A stretch of 64,000 nucleotides of DNA, taken from positions 1 through 64,000 of the forward strand of contig JAIUNL010000002.1 of NCBI GenBank assembly GCA_020161835.1, written 5' to 3'. This DNA is from Bacteroidota bacterium. Its GTDB lineage: Bacteria; Bacteroidota; JABWAT01. Below the pieces are notes generated by a model that made no database searches, had not been told where the DNA came from, and saw only the letters and a list, made by a program, of their open reading frames with translations. Of the stretch, positions 44,121 through 52,995 are shown piece after piece; the stretch's first letter is position 1; each line of letters opens with the position of its first letter. A program made the translations under genes and the position numbers.

Positions 44121-44382
44121 GATTGTCTTTTGAATTATGAATTATGAATTATGAATTTTGAATTTTGAATTTTGAACCAGCTGAAAATAGAAAATTGAAA
44201 TTATGACTGGCCATTTTCAAAGAATAATACATGGAGGGAAAACTATGGATCCCGGATCAAGTCCGGGATGACACTCCCCAAAAACATGCATCATAACAAT
44301 AGGTTGTCTTTTGCAAACCGTTTTGTATTTGCTTAAGCCTTATTCCTTACGCCTAACAGCTAATAGCCAACAGCTTCCCCGC
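44121..44382. repeat. Low-complexity tandem repeats and one GTCAT/ATCCA repeat
   Basis: Direct repeats of TTATGAA and TTTTGAA (44134-44176) are followed by a reversed palindromic copy at 44245-44273 (ATGGATCCCGG/CCGGGATGACA). A CCTTATTCCTTACGCC stretch near 44338-44353 belongs to the heptamer-like family and precedes the 3' end of the next gene. Confidence 0.85.
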
Positions 44383-45297
44383 CTACCTGTCCTCGTCGTA
44401 TTTGAAAAAACCTTCACCCGATTTTTTCCCGAGTTTACCTTCTCTCACCATTCTGCGCAAAACCGGTGCCGGCCGGAATTTAGGTTCACCCAATTGCTGC
44501 CAGAGCTGTTCCATCCACATGAGAACATCATCAAGTCCCATCATATCAGCAAGTGCAAGCGGACCTGTTTGAAATCCGTAACCAAGTTTCATGGCAGTAT
44601 CAATACCTTCGGCTGTGGCAATTCCTTCACTGAAAACCTGCATGGCTTCGTTTATCATCGGTATAATAACACGGGTGGTTACAAACCCCGGATATTCAAA
44701 AACCTCGACCACTTTTTTACCAAGCTGGGTTTCTGCAAACTCCTTCACCATGGTAAAGGTTTCATCTGATGTTTTCATTGCCCTGATCAGTTCAACCAGC
44801 GGAATTTTGGGAACCGGATTCAGAAAGTGCATGCCGATCACACGATCAGGTCGGTTGGTTTCGTCTGCAAGTTTAGTCAGATTCAAAGTCGAGGTATTGC
44901 TGACAATTACAGTTGAAGGATCACAAGCCTGATCGAGTAAATGAAACAACCGTTTTTTCAAACCGAAATCTTCATTGATTGCTTCAATGATAATCGGACA
45001 GTGGGCAGCATCTTCAATTTTCCCGGTCGTTTTGATCCGAGACATGATCGATTTTTTTTCACCAATCGTCAGCGACCACCTTTCAATCTCCTGATTCATA
45101 CTGCTATCCAGATGTTTCAGGGCAATCTCGGCGAGTTTCTCATTTTTTTCGACGAGAATAACTTCGATACCGTTTGAAGAAGCAGTTTGCGCAATTCCCT
45201 GCCCCATTATCCCGCCACCAATTACTGCAATTTGGGGAATAAACTTATTCTCCGGGGCTGATTGTTTGGTTTTCAGTTCATCAAGTGAGTGAATCAT
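44383..45297 (-). CDS. 3-hydroxyacyl-CoA (3-hydroxybutyryl-CoA) dehydrogenase
   Basis: A 304-residue NAD-dependent dehydrogenase of fatty-acid or butyrate metabolism. The Rossmann motif is IAVIGGGIMGQGIAQ. Catalytic His lies in GMHFLNPVPKIPLVELI, and the C-terminal domain has NDE-type contacts (VTTRVIIPMINEAMQVFSEGIA), LGYGFQTGPLALADMMGLD and the end signature GKLGKKSGEGFFKY. No thiolase or crotonase gene lies nearby. It overlaps the upstream lipoprotein gene by 4 bp (ATGA), an odd functional pairing. PaaH-like or Hbd-like specificity cannot be settled. Confidence 0.92.
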   Translation of the reverse strand: MIHSLDELKTKQSAPENKFIPQIAVIGGGIMGQGIAQTASSNGIEVILVEKNEKLAEIALKHLDSSMNQEIERWSLTIGEKKSIMSRIKTTGKIEDAAHCPIIIEAINEDFGLKKRLFHLLDQACDPSTVIVSNTSTLNLTKLADETNRPDRVIGMHFLNPVPKIPLVELIRAMKTSDETFTMVKEFAETQLGKKVVEVFEYPGFVTTRVIIPMINEAMQVFSEGIATAEGIDTAMKLGYGFQTGPLALADMMGLDDVLMWMEQLWQQLGEPKFRPAPVLRRMVREGKLGKKSGEGFFKYDEDR

Positions 45298-46262
45298 TTT
45301 TCAATACCAATCTTATTTACTTCTGACAGTGCCGAAACCGGAATATCTGCTTTTAAAACGATTGAAGAATCACGGGAATCAACTTTAATAAAGTCAGTCA
45401 GAACCGTTTCATTTGAGAAAAAAGCCTTCATCGAAATAAAATTCAGGGCAGCTTTAATAAAAACTGACGAGGTGAACACACCTGAGGAAGAACTCATATC
45501 AGCCTGCCCCCGAATGACAATTTTATCCCTGAAGTACATTCCGGCATAGACCTGTTTTAATCCCTCACCATCAATCACCGCATGAGATGAGCCAGGGTCA
45601 CCAAAGTCAAGTCGGGTTGTTTTGCCCAATTCTTTGAAATAGAAAAATGCCTCAGACTGCTGTGGAATGGAAGCACATTCCCGGGCAAGTTCAGAAACGA
45701 GAAGGTCACCGTTCCCCGATGTGTAGTTAATCAGACTTCTTTCGGTGGTTAAAATGACTCTGTTTTCTTTTGGAAAGGAAACCCAATACTGACCAGACTG
45801 AGTTCTAAACCAGTCAAAAACAGTATTTTCACCCTCTTTTTTGAATTCAGTTAGAGCTTTCTTCCACCTTGAAACCGGGATTCTTCCTTCAAGAACTACA
45901 GCAAACTTGTAGCCTGAATCCGGTTTGGCATAGACTGCTGCAACAGCATAATCAATATCAGAACTGATATCAACTCCAACAGAATCCAGATACAGAAATC
46001 CATCACTTAATTTGCCTGTAAATTCAGAGGACTGAAGGAATGGAACGATTTGATTTTGAATGGTTTCATAATCCGGGTTTTCACGGCTTTTTTTGAGATC
46101 CCAATAGGCAATGCCACTATATGAGCTGTCAAACTGATCAAAAAGCGAGTTAACTTCCGGTGCGGGCGGCGTGTAAGGTTCAACAGGTTCAGCTTTATCA
46201 CAGGCGGATAAAGTGAAAACAAAAACAATACTAAGAAGCAGACGGCCGGTTTTTAATGGCAC
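45294..46262 (-). CDS. Lipoprotein of unknown function
   Basis: A 322-residue predicted lipoprotein with leader PLKTGRLLLSIVFVFTLSAC, where TLSAC is a good lipobox. The mature protein has mixed alpha/beta character (GIAYWDLKKSRENPDYETIQ; YAVAAVYAKPDSGYKFAVVLEG; VILTTERSLINYTSG) and no domain I recognise. The frame is open to an ATG at 46301, but that would overlap rnhA by 71 bp. A GTG at 46262 gives a normal signal peptide and is my choice, still overlapping rnhA by 32 bp in a different frame. It is coupled to the dehydrogenase downstream. Confidence 0.7.
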   Translation of the reverse strand: MPLKTGRLLLSIVFVFTLSACDKAEPVEPYTPPAPEVNSLFDQFDSSYSGIAYWDLKKSRENPDYETIQNQIVPFLQSSEFTGKLSDGFLYLDSVGVDISSDIDYAVAAVYAKPDSGYKFAVVLEGRIPVSRWKKALTEFKKEGENTVFDWFRTQSGQYWVSFPKENRVILTTERSLINYTSGNGDLLVSELARECASIPQQSEAFFYFKELGKTTRLDFGDPGSSHAVIDGEGLKQVYAGMYFRDKIVIRGQADMSSSSGVFTSSVFIKAALNFISMKAFFSNETVLTDFIKVDSRDSSIVLKADIPVSALSEVNKIGIEK

Positions 46263-46680
46263 CGGTTGCAAGGGCGTCAGCCCGGTTATTCCAGACATCA
46301 TTACTGTGACCTTTTACTTTAATCCAATCAACATTGTGTTTTCTGGTAAGTTCTAGAAGTGCTTTCCACAAATCCTGATTTTCAACTGGTTTTTTATCCG
46401 ATTTTAACCAACCCCGGCTCAGCCATCCCTGAATCCACCCATCATGAAACGCATTAATGATATAGGCACTGTCTGAGTGAACTTTTGCATTACAGGGTTC
46501 TTTTAAGGCCTCAAGAGAGCGGATAACCGCAGTCAGTTCCATTCGGTTGTTGGTTGTAACAGGGTCAAATCCTGAGATTTCCTTGTTCACACCTTCAAAC
46601 ATGAGAATGGCTCCCCACCCGCCCGGACCAGGGTTTCCTGAGCAGGCTCCGTCAGTATAGATGATCACTTCTTTGCGCAT
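46231..46680 (-). CDS. rnhA: Ribonuclease HI
   Basis: A 149-residue RNase H that removes RNA from RNA-DNA hybrids. The catalytic carboxylates are Asp10 (IIYTDGACSGNPGPGGWG), Glu48 (NNRMELTAVI), Asp70 (VHSDSAYIINAF) and Asp135 (NNRADALA), with His125 in KVKGHSNDVWN. The basic handle helix (WLSRGWLKSDKKPVENQDLW) is present. It overlaps the 5' end of the lipoprotein gene in another frame. It is first of three genes on the minus strand. Confidence 0.96.
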   Translation of the reverse strand: MRKEVIIYTDGACSGNPGPGGWGAILMFEGVNKEISGFDPVTTNNRMELTAVIRSLEALKEPCNAKVHSDSAYIINAFHDGWIQGWLSRGWLKSDKKPVENQDLWKALLELTRKHNVDWIKVKGHSNDVWNNRADALATGAIKNRPSAS

Positions 46681-46807
46681 AAAAATATAGGAAAGTCGCT
46701 TTAATCGGATAAAAAATCAAAAAGAATCCGTTAATTCAGCAAGGATTGGCATATTCCCTGTCAACGGAAAATTTGTGGGTTCTGAAAACTTATGTCATAC
46801 CGGAAGT

Positions 46808-49237
46808 TTAATTAACAAATTTGCCAAACTGAACCAGTTCAATTTTTGCCTGATCTTTGATGGTTTTAAATTTTGTTGTTTTAAACAATTCAGTCAGGAC
46901 GGGTACAAGATTTTCTTTGGGAAACTCACTGGCCTCGTTTAACAGACTTTCAACAAGCATCTCGTCATCATCTGATTGAATAACCGAAACCCAGGCCGAA
47001 ACTGTTTTTTCATTTTTCAGGTCAAGTTGTTTCATGGCTCTGAGTGCAGCTAATCTTATTTTTCTGTGAAAGGGAGGTTTTGTAAAGGATTCAAGCCACA
47101 AAATATCGTTTAATTTAACACCCTTTTCGCCGATAAAAGAAATCATCCGGGATTTCAAATCAGGAGTTAATTCATCGCTTCTGATTTTTGCTTTAAAATA
47201 AGTCAAGGCATCAAGTGGCTTTATTTTCACCATTTCTGACATTGCTATGAATTGAACAGTATAACTTTGGTCAGATTCAAACAAATTTTTTGATAGTTTC
47301 CAGGCTTCCTCTTTCTGAGTAATATCACCCAGGTTTTTTGCAGCAGTTGCCCTTACCAATGAACTTGAATCTGAAAGCCCGGTTCTCAGAACGTCAAGGG
47401 TTAGGCGATTCATGTCAAAAGCAATAAAATTCAGAGCTTCTGATCTGGCGTTTTCATACGGATGGTTCTGATAGACTTTCATTAACGCAGAAAAAACAAC
47501 GTCAGAGTAAACAGTATCTCCTAAACCCAACAGGGCATCATATATTTCTGTAAAGTTTTCTGCCGTTTCAAGTTGATGAACCCACATGGATTCCGGTTTG
47601 GTGCAGGCTGTTGTTTCCAGCAAGTAATTCCATTTATCAAAAATGACGTTTTTCAGACCATAAACGTTTGAGATTTTGTAAACGGTGTCTGCCGATGCGG
47701 TCCAGAGTTTTTGTAGCTGTTTCCCTGAATCAGATTCAACCTCCATCAAAAAGGGTGTTTTAAAAATTCCGGTAAGCGAATCAACCGTTTGAGTCTGACG
47801 TAATCTGACCATTAAAATGCCGGCTTTTGAATCATGATCCCATGAAACGGCAAACTGGGGATACCCCGCTTTATAAATCCACTGACCAAAAAACCAATAA
47901 AGATTCTGCCCTGTCACTTCCTCTATCGCAACCTGAAAATCTTCAGTTGAAACCGGTTGATACGCATGTTTCTGTAAAAAATATCTGATGCTGTTACGGA
48001 ATCCATCTTCACCCAAAATAAAACGGAGCATGTGAAGGATTGAACCACCCCTCGGATATAAATTTGTGGTATAGGAATCCGGGTGAACAATCGGCCGACG
48101 GCCTCTTGAACGATCAGATTGAATTCCTGCATACTGATTGTCATAAACTTCGGTTTCGAACTCTTCTTTCGTCTTGAATCGTTCTGTATAGAGGGTTTCA
48201 AAATAGGTTGCAAATGATTCATTCAGCCAGAGATGCCTGAAATCACGGCAGGTTACATTATCACCCCACCACTGATGGGCCAGTTCATGGGCAACCAAAG
48301 CATCTGAAGTTCCGTCAAGCAGTTCCCTGTCATTCAGATTGATGCTGTTATCATTCATGGTTGTGGCTGTGGTATTTTCCATTCCGCCAAACATAAAATC
48401 CTGGATTACAATCTGTGCATATTTTTCCCACTGAAGCGGCACACCAATATAGTCAGAATAAAACTTCACCATTTCAGGTGTTTTACTGAATCCTCTCACA
48501 CCTTCCCGTTTTAAATCAGGATAAACCCAATATTCCAGCGGAAATGTACCGGCTTTATCTTTTACCACAGTGTAATTTCCGACAGCCAGCATAATGAGGT
48601 AACTCGAATGAGGCAATTGCTGTTTCCAGTGGAAAGTTTTCGTTTTTGTTTTGAGGTCTTTCTGTTCCTTTATGAGCTTTCCGTTACTCAATGCTTTGAG
48701 GGAATCAGGTACGGTTACAATGAGTTCACTGGTTGCTTTATCTGACGGGTAGTCATAGCACGGAAACCAAAACCGGTTATCATGATCTTCACCTTGTGTC
48801 CAGATTTGAGTACGCCGGTAGGGTGTATTTACAGTTGGAACTCTGAAGTACATTCCTTTTCTGGGATGGTCAATGATGTAATCAAACCGGGTAGTAAAAA
48901 CCTCTCCTCTTTTAACCGGATTTTTTAAGGAAAAATACACTTTGTTTTTTTCCGTCCGGAAAGAAAGAGGTTGCCCTTTCTGGGTTACCTTTTTAAACTC
49001 AAGCTCTTCAGCATGAAACCAGAAAGACGTATCGCCTGTACTCAATGCTTTCCAGGTGATTTCTGTGGTTGCGGTTGCACGATGGTTCTGAATATCAGGT
49101 GTGAGCACTATTTTATAATGCTGAACATCATAATTCCGGTCAGGTGCTTCGCCATTGTCATACTGGTCAAAAAGGATCTGGGCAGAAACCTGACAGACCA
49201 TCAGTAAAGAAAAAAGAACAGTTAATAACTGTTTCAT
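46808..49237 (-). CDS. Secreted M1 family zinc aminopeptidase
   Basis: An 809-residue exported peptidase. The signal peptide MKQLLTVLFSLLMVCQVSAQ starts at the ATG at 49237, preceded by AAGGA; an upstream in-frame start at 49273 is less likely. The beta-sandwich N-domain is followed by the exopeptidase motif GGMENTTA, zinc site HELAHQWWGDN (about residues 314-318) with Glu in NESFATYFETLY, and a catalytic Tyr region RGGSILHMLR. The C-terminal 250 residues are helical and HEAT-like (LSDSSSLVRATAAKNLGDI). It probably trims peptides in the periplasm or at the surface, complementing the M61 and DPP IV peptidases downstream. Confidence 0.92.
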   Translation of the reverse strand: MKQLLTVLFSLLMVCQVSAQILFDQYDNGEAPDRNYDVQHYKIVLTPDIQNHRATATTEITWKALSTGDTSFWFHAEELEFKKVTQKGQPLSFRTEKNKVYFSLKNPVKRGEVFTTRFDYIIDHPRKGMYFRVPTVNTPYRRTQIWTQGEDHDNRFWFPCYDYPSDKATSELIVTVPDSLKALSNGKLIKEQKDLKTKTKTFHWKQQLPHSSYLIMLAVGNYTVVKDKAGTFPLEYWVYPDLKREGVRGFSKTPEMVKFYSDYIGVPLQWEKYAQIVIQDFMFGGMENTTATTMNDNSINLNDRELLDGTSDALVAHELAHQWWGDNVTCRDFRHLWLNESFATYFETLYTERFKTKEEFETEVYDNQYAGIQSDRSRGRRPIVHPDSYTTNLYPRGGSILHMLRFILGEDGFRNSIRYFLQKHAYQPVSTEDFQVAIEEVTGQNLYWFFGQWIYKAGYPQFAVSWDHDSKAGILMVRLRQTQTVDSLTGIFKTPFLMEVESDSGKQLQKLWTASADTVYKISNVYGLKNVIFDKWNYLLETTACTKPESMWVHQLETAENFTEIYDALLGLGDTVYSDVVFSALMKVYQNHPYENARSEALNFIAFDMNRLTLDVLRTGLSDSSSLVRATAAKNLGDITQKEEAWKLSKNLFESDQSYTVQFIAMSEMVKIKPLDALTYFKAKIRSDELTPDLKSRMISFIGEKGVKLNDILWLESFTKPPFHRKIRLAALRAMKQLDLKNEKTVSAWVSVIQSDDDEMLVESLLNEASEFPKENLVPVLTELFKTTKFKTIKDQAKIELVQFGKFVN

Positions 49238-49317
49238 CAGACATCCTTGTAAAATCTTTGCAAATAAACCCAAATTAATTGTCTATGACAAACTGAACTT
49301 AATTGTTTCTCTGAATA

Positions 49318-49348
49318 TTTGAAATATTTCACGTTATCGCTATCTTTC
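49318..49348 (+). promoter_or_regulatory. Candidate promoter of the Phd-like/GAF gene (TTTG-N19-TATCTTTC)
   Basis: TTTG at 49318-49321, exactly 19 bp, then TATCTTTC at 49341-49348. It differs at one base from TTTG-N19-TAnnTTTG and is followed by an AAAGGAG Shine-Dalgarno before the ATG at 49373. Confidence 0.45.
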
Positions 49349-49372
49349 CGGAGACTTTGAAAGGAGTTTTTT

Positions 49373-50122
49373 ATGAAACAGGTTACCCGGGAACAGGCGA
49401 TTCAATCAATTGGCAGTTTAATTTCTGCTGCAGAATCTGGTGAGCACATTGTCATTACTGACAATGACAAAACCCTCGTCCAACTTCTGAGGTGTGATAA
49501 AGATACACTTGACATCAATTACCTTCATAACCTGACAGAAAAACTCATCCGGGTTATTTTGCCACTCGGACTCAAACTTTCTGCGGAAAAAGACCTGAAC
49601 AAACTTCTCGAACTTATTTTACTTGAAGCACAGGATATTTGCGGAGCAGATGGCGGAACTCTTTACCTTCGGGGACGGAATCACGAACTCAAATTTGTTA
49701 ATATCCGCACAAACTCATTAAAACTCGCCGCTGGTGGCTCTACCGGGAAACCCATCACTCTTCCGCCGCTTAAAATTCTGGAAGATGGAACGGGAAAACC
49801 AAATCTGAAATTTGCTGCAACCTGGGTATGCATCAACGGAAAAACCTTAAATATTGCGGATGTTTATAACGCATCGGAATTTGATTTTTCTGGTGCAAAA
49901 AGATTTGATCAGGGAAACAATTACAAAACAGTTTCCTGTCTTTCAGTTCCGCTTCAGGATAATGATAAAAATGCGTTGGGAGTCATTCAGCTGATCAATG
50001 CAACTGAACCTGTGACCGGAAAAATCATCCCGTTTAATAAATTTCTGGTTCAGATCGTGGAATCATTGGCCTTGCAGGCATCTGCTGCTTTACAGAATCA
50101 TATTGAGAAACTGAGAGGATAG
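49373..50122 (+). CDS. Phd/YefM-like N-terminus fused to a GAF domain
   Basis: A 249-residue cytoplasmic protein. Residues 1-42 (KQVTREQAIQSIGSLISAAE, then SGEHIVITDNDKTLVQLL) follow the pattern of Phd/YefM antitoxin DNA-binding domains (VT..EA...L..L...A..GE.V.ITR.GKPVA.LV). From about 60 to 245 lies a GAF domain (GADGGTLYLRGRN, NNYKTVSCLSVPL, GVIQLIN) of the same subtype as the kinase at 15.3 kb. No catalytic output is present. I infer a ligand-sensing transcription factor or a regulatory adaptor. An AAAGGAG at ideal spacing supports the start. It diverges from the M1 peptidase gene. No toxin gene is adjacent. The GAF call is firm; the Phd-like call is from pattern only. Confidence 0.75.
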   Translation: MKQVTREQAIQSIGSLISAAESGEHIVITDNDKTLVQLLRCDKDTLDINYLHNLTEKLIRVILPLGLKLSAEKDLNKLLELILLEAQDICGADGGTLYLRGRNHELKFVNIRTNSLKLAAGGSTGKPITLPPLKILEDGTGKPNLKFAATWVCINGKTLNIADVYNASEFDFSGAKRFDQGNNYKTVSCLSVPLQDNDKNALGVIQLINATEPVTGKIIPFNKFLVQIVESLALQASAALQNHIEKLRG

Positions 50123-50211
50123 GGGAAGTTACAAGTTACAAGTCGAGCGAAGCGCAGATCCCGAATTCACTTCGGGGTTATAAGTTATAAGTTATAAGTT
50201 AGATTCTAAAT

Positions 50212-50733
50212 ATGTATTTATATTTTATTAGTCTTCTTTTCATTTTACTTTTCCAGTCTGTATCCGCACAGTCAATAGAGGGGACTGTCTTTTCATTTTC
50301 AGATAAGGCTAAGTTGGAATTAACCAATGTAATTGTTAAAAATGAGAATGTTGGTTCGGTAACTGATAGTAGCGGAAAGTATTATATTAAAAGAAACCTG
50401 GGAACCGATTTTGAACTAATCTTCACATCATTTGGCTTTCTCAAAACTATTATTGAAATAAAAACCCCCGGGACTATTCAGGGACTTAAAATACCTAATA
50501 TTTACATGTTAGAGGACAATTTATCAACAACATCTGTTTTATCTATCTCAGGCGATTCTGTTTATTGTACTGAAATCAAACCCAGTGAATCAGAGAAGAA
50601 GCAGTTTTATAAATCAGTTGATGATATCATTGAGTTTTACAAATCAAACTATGTTTTTATTACAGACTGTAAAGTCATAGATTACAAAATTGTTTTCATT
50701 AGCATTGATTTCAAAAAAGAAAAGAGAATCTAA
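50212..50733 (+). CDS. Secreted carboxypeptidase-regulatory-like domain protein
   Basis: A 173-residue exported protein with signal peptide MYLYFISLLFILLFQSVSAQ. A CarboxypepD_reg-like fold follows (IEGTVFSFSDKAKLELTNVI, VTDSSGKYYIK, LIFTSFGFLKTIIEI). The C-terminal half is a small unassigned domain (YKSVDDIIEFYKSNYVFITD). It is markedly A+T rich relative to the enzymes around it, like the similar protein at 12.0-12.5 kb. The region just upstream holds TTATAAGT direct repeats and a GCGAAGCGCAGATCCC repeat fragment. Function unknown, likely envelope. Confidence 0.7.
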   Translation: MYLYFISLLFILLFQSVSAQSIEGTVFSFSDKAKLELTNVIVKNENVGSVTDSSGKYYIKRNLGTDFELIFTSFGFLKTIIEIKTPGTIQGLKIPNIYMLEDNLSTTSVLSISGDSVYCTEIKPSESEKKQFYKSVDDIIEFYKSNYVFITDCKVIDYKIVFISIDFKKEKRI

Positions 50734-50937
50734 CATACAATTTCACACCGACAAACGTGCGGTTGATTTTTGAAAGTTAGTTGCAGGTTTCAAAGTTGGT
50801 GGTTATAAATTATAAGCCGGGTTTAGCAAAGATCACATCCAAGGTTCGGTTACGAACCGCGAATTCGGCGAAGCTTGGAAACACTTTCTGGATGGTCAGT
50901 CCGGCGTTATAAAGATCTGTGAATACAAGAAATGACT
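50734..50937. repeat. Intergenic repeat shared with 12.7 kb
   Basis: The palindromic core GGTTCGGTTACGAACC at about 50843-50858 is the inverted copy of that at 12.70 kb. Both are flanked by TCCAAG/CTTGGA and a TTCGCNNNG piece. A TTATAA repeat precedes it. Confidence 0.7.
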
Positions 50938-51390
50938 TTATTTAATTGCAGACCAAGTCACTTTTTTTGCATTGCTGTAATGTTCTGAAATCGAACCATC
51001 TTTATTCGGATAGGTACATCTCACCCTGTAAATTTCATACCCCGGGTCAGGTACACCCTCAACGGTAAGCTCCGGTATATTTTTTGCCACTACAAAGTCT
51101 TTTCTTGAGGGCATGTAAACTTCAAGATCATACCAGTTATTACCAAATTCATCCCCAATCTGCCAGTAATAATTCCCTTTGCCGTCAAGGTGATTAATCG
51201 AGTGAGGTTCTGGAATTCCATTTAGTTTTACATTCACATTTACAGAAACAGCAATATCACTGCCAATTGAAAAATCCCGAAAGTCATCTTTTTTATCTTC
51301 AGGATCGGTTGGTGATCCATCTTTATCACAACCTGCCAAAGACAATATTCCAATTAAAAGAATTGGTAAAATAATCAGGGCATTTTTCAT
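50938..51390 (-). CDS. Small lipoprotein, unknown function
   Basis: A 150-residue predicted lipoprotein. MKNALIILPILLIGILSLAGC is followed by an acidic linker (DKDGSPTDPEDKKDDFRD) and a beta-rich globular part (DIAVSVNVNVKLNG, WYDLEVYMPSRKDFVV, YEIYRVRCTYPNKDG). The frame extends upstream to 51420, but a GGAG at correct spacing and the lipoprotein leader fix the ATG at 51390. No homologous domain is recognised. The neighbouring 51391-51615 sequence is A+T rich and otherwise empty. Confidence 0.75.
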   Translation of the reverse strand: MKNALIILPILLIGILSLAGCDKDGSPTDPEDKKDDFRDFSIGSDIAVSVNVNVKLNGIPEPHSINHLDGKGNYYWQIGDEFGNNWYDLEVYMPSRKDFVVAKNIPELTVEGVPDPGYEIYRVRCTYPNKDGSISEHYSNAKKVTWSAIK

Positions 51391-51615
51391 TTTAAACTCC
51401 TTTTTAGACCCGGAAATCAATAAAATAAAGTCGTTTTTAGAATTTTATTTTATCAAATACTCAATAAAGTTACCAACTATTAATATAACTTGTCAAGAAT
51501 TATACATAAAATTAATCTAAACAATAAACTTATTTCAATAATAAAATGCGTTTAAACTGGACAAGGTGAAATAAAACTCCAAGTATGTCAGTCTCGGAAA
51601 ATATGCACTTTTCTT

Positions 51616-52995
51616 TTAACGGAATTCAAAATGAAAATAAACCAACATCCCACCCATCGCCAAGACCCCGGGATAAAACGGACTCAACTGAAATAGGGTC
51701 CGAAATGCTTCCGGGAAAAGCAATCCTGCAATCCACCATCCTGAAGAAACCAGAAAAGTTGCCAGCATCATCCCCGCCATGGGCAAATTCCTGACCCAAT
51801 CAGGTTTGAAATAAACCAGCAATAACGGAAAAAGTAAAGCCGGCAAAACAACTGAACCCAACGTGTACCAAATGTTTACTATCATTTCGGAATAAACGGC
51901 AATTCCAAAACTCAAAACAGCAACAATCAGCAAAGAAATACGGGTGACTTTGACCGATTCAGCTTCAGGTGTTCCCTTCCATCTCATCCAGAAGTCTTTG
52001 CCCAAAGACTGAGCTGCCAGAAAACTGAATCCGTTCAATGTTGAAAGCACTGTCGCCAGCATCCCGGTGAAAAATAATCCTTTTGCTACTGACGGTAAAA
52101 TCTGGTCGGCAAGTGCCGGGTAGGAAAGTGAGGCTTTTGCAAGATCAGGCAGTGCAGCACGGGCGTATAATCCCGTAAGGGTGGTGCAAATATCAAAAAT
52201 CAGCCAGAACCCGATGCTGATCAGAATCCCCTTTCTTGCAATCTGCGGACTTTTTGCCGAATAGCACCGTTGGTAAAAACCCGGATCAGCCAACGTCATG
52301 GAAGCAATAAAAAACCAAACCACAAGTCCTGCACCGGTTCCTGCAGGAATCCATTCCAGGTGAGAAGGTGGCAGATTCAGTTGAAGAAAATCAAATCCAC
52401 CAAAAGTGAACCATGCAACCGGGAGAATGATAAAAAAGCCGCCAAACATGAGGGCAAACTGAAGAAAATCGGTCACAATCAAGGTTTTATATCCGCCAAT
52501 CCCCACATAAATCAGCGAAAAGAAAAGTGCAATAATCATGGAAATCCAAATGGGAATCGGCAGAATCAGGGAAATCAGAATACCTGACATGAGAACGTAA
52601 GGTGCAGGTGAAACCATCAAGAAGGTAAACAAAGCGCTCAGAAGTCCGGCACGGCGGCCGTAGGATGCTTCAATCTGATCAGGAATGGAAATCAGGTTGG
52701 ATTTTCGAATCCTTGGCGCCAGCCAGATTGCAAAAATGAAGGCAAAAACATAATAGGGAAAACCAAAGGCCAGCCAGTTTGAAATCCCGTACGTGTAAGA
52801 ATATTCACCTACACCCAGAATTCCGCCATACCAGGTTGCAACCAAAGTCACCACAAATCCAGGCAAAGTAACTTTTCTTCCCGCCAGCAAAAAATCATCC
52901 TGCGATTGTTTTTTTACGGAAGCCCGGATTCCCAAAATCAAAAGGAGCAAAAAATAAATGGCGACTACAGAATAATCGGCAAAAGAAAAATTCAC
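51616..52995 (-). CDS. Sodium:solute symporter (SSF family)
   Basis: A 459-residue inner-membrane symporter with about 12-13 helices. It begins FADYSVVAIYFLLLLILGIR, and QDDFLLAGRKVTLPGFVVTLVATWYGG is the SSF signature region. Later come MTLADPGFYQRCYSAKSP and ATVLSTLNGFSFLAAQSLG with Na+-site serine/threonine residues. The substrate is not readable. Its start overlaps thiamine pyrophosphokinase by 4 bp (ATGA), so a role in uptake of thiamine or a precursor is an attractive inference, reminiscent of the predicted SSF-type ThiV transporters. Confidence 0.85.
   Translation of the reverse strand: MNFSFADYSVVAIYFLLLLILGIRASVKKQSQDDFLLAGRKVTLPGFVVTLVATWYGGILGVGEYSYTYGISNWLAFGFPYYVFAFIFAIWLAPRIRKSNLISIPDQIEASYGRRAGLLSALFTFLMVSPAPYVLMSGILISLILPIPIWISMIIALFFSLIYVGIGGYKTLIVTDFLQFALMFGGFFIILPVAWFTFGGFDFLQLNLPPSHLEWIPAGTGAGLVVWFFIASMTLADPGFYQRCYSAKSPQIARKGILISIGFWLIFDICTTLTGLYARAALPDLAKASLSYPALADQILPSVAKGLFFTGMLATVLSTLNGFSFLAAQSLGKDFWMRWKGTPEAESVKVTRISLLIVAVLSFGIAVYSEMIVNIWYTLGSVVLPALLFPLLLVYFKPDWVRNLPMAGMMLATFLVSSGWWIAGLLFPEAFRTLFQLSPFYPGVLAMGGMLVYFHFEFR

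Noticed and set aside
49373..50122. Toxin-antitoxin module
   Set aside because: Only the antitoxin-like N-terminus is seen; neither neighbour resembles a PIN, Doc or RelE toxin.
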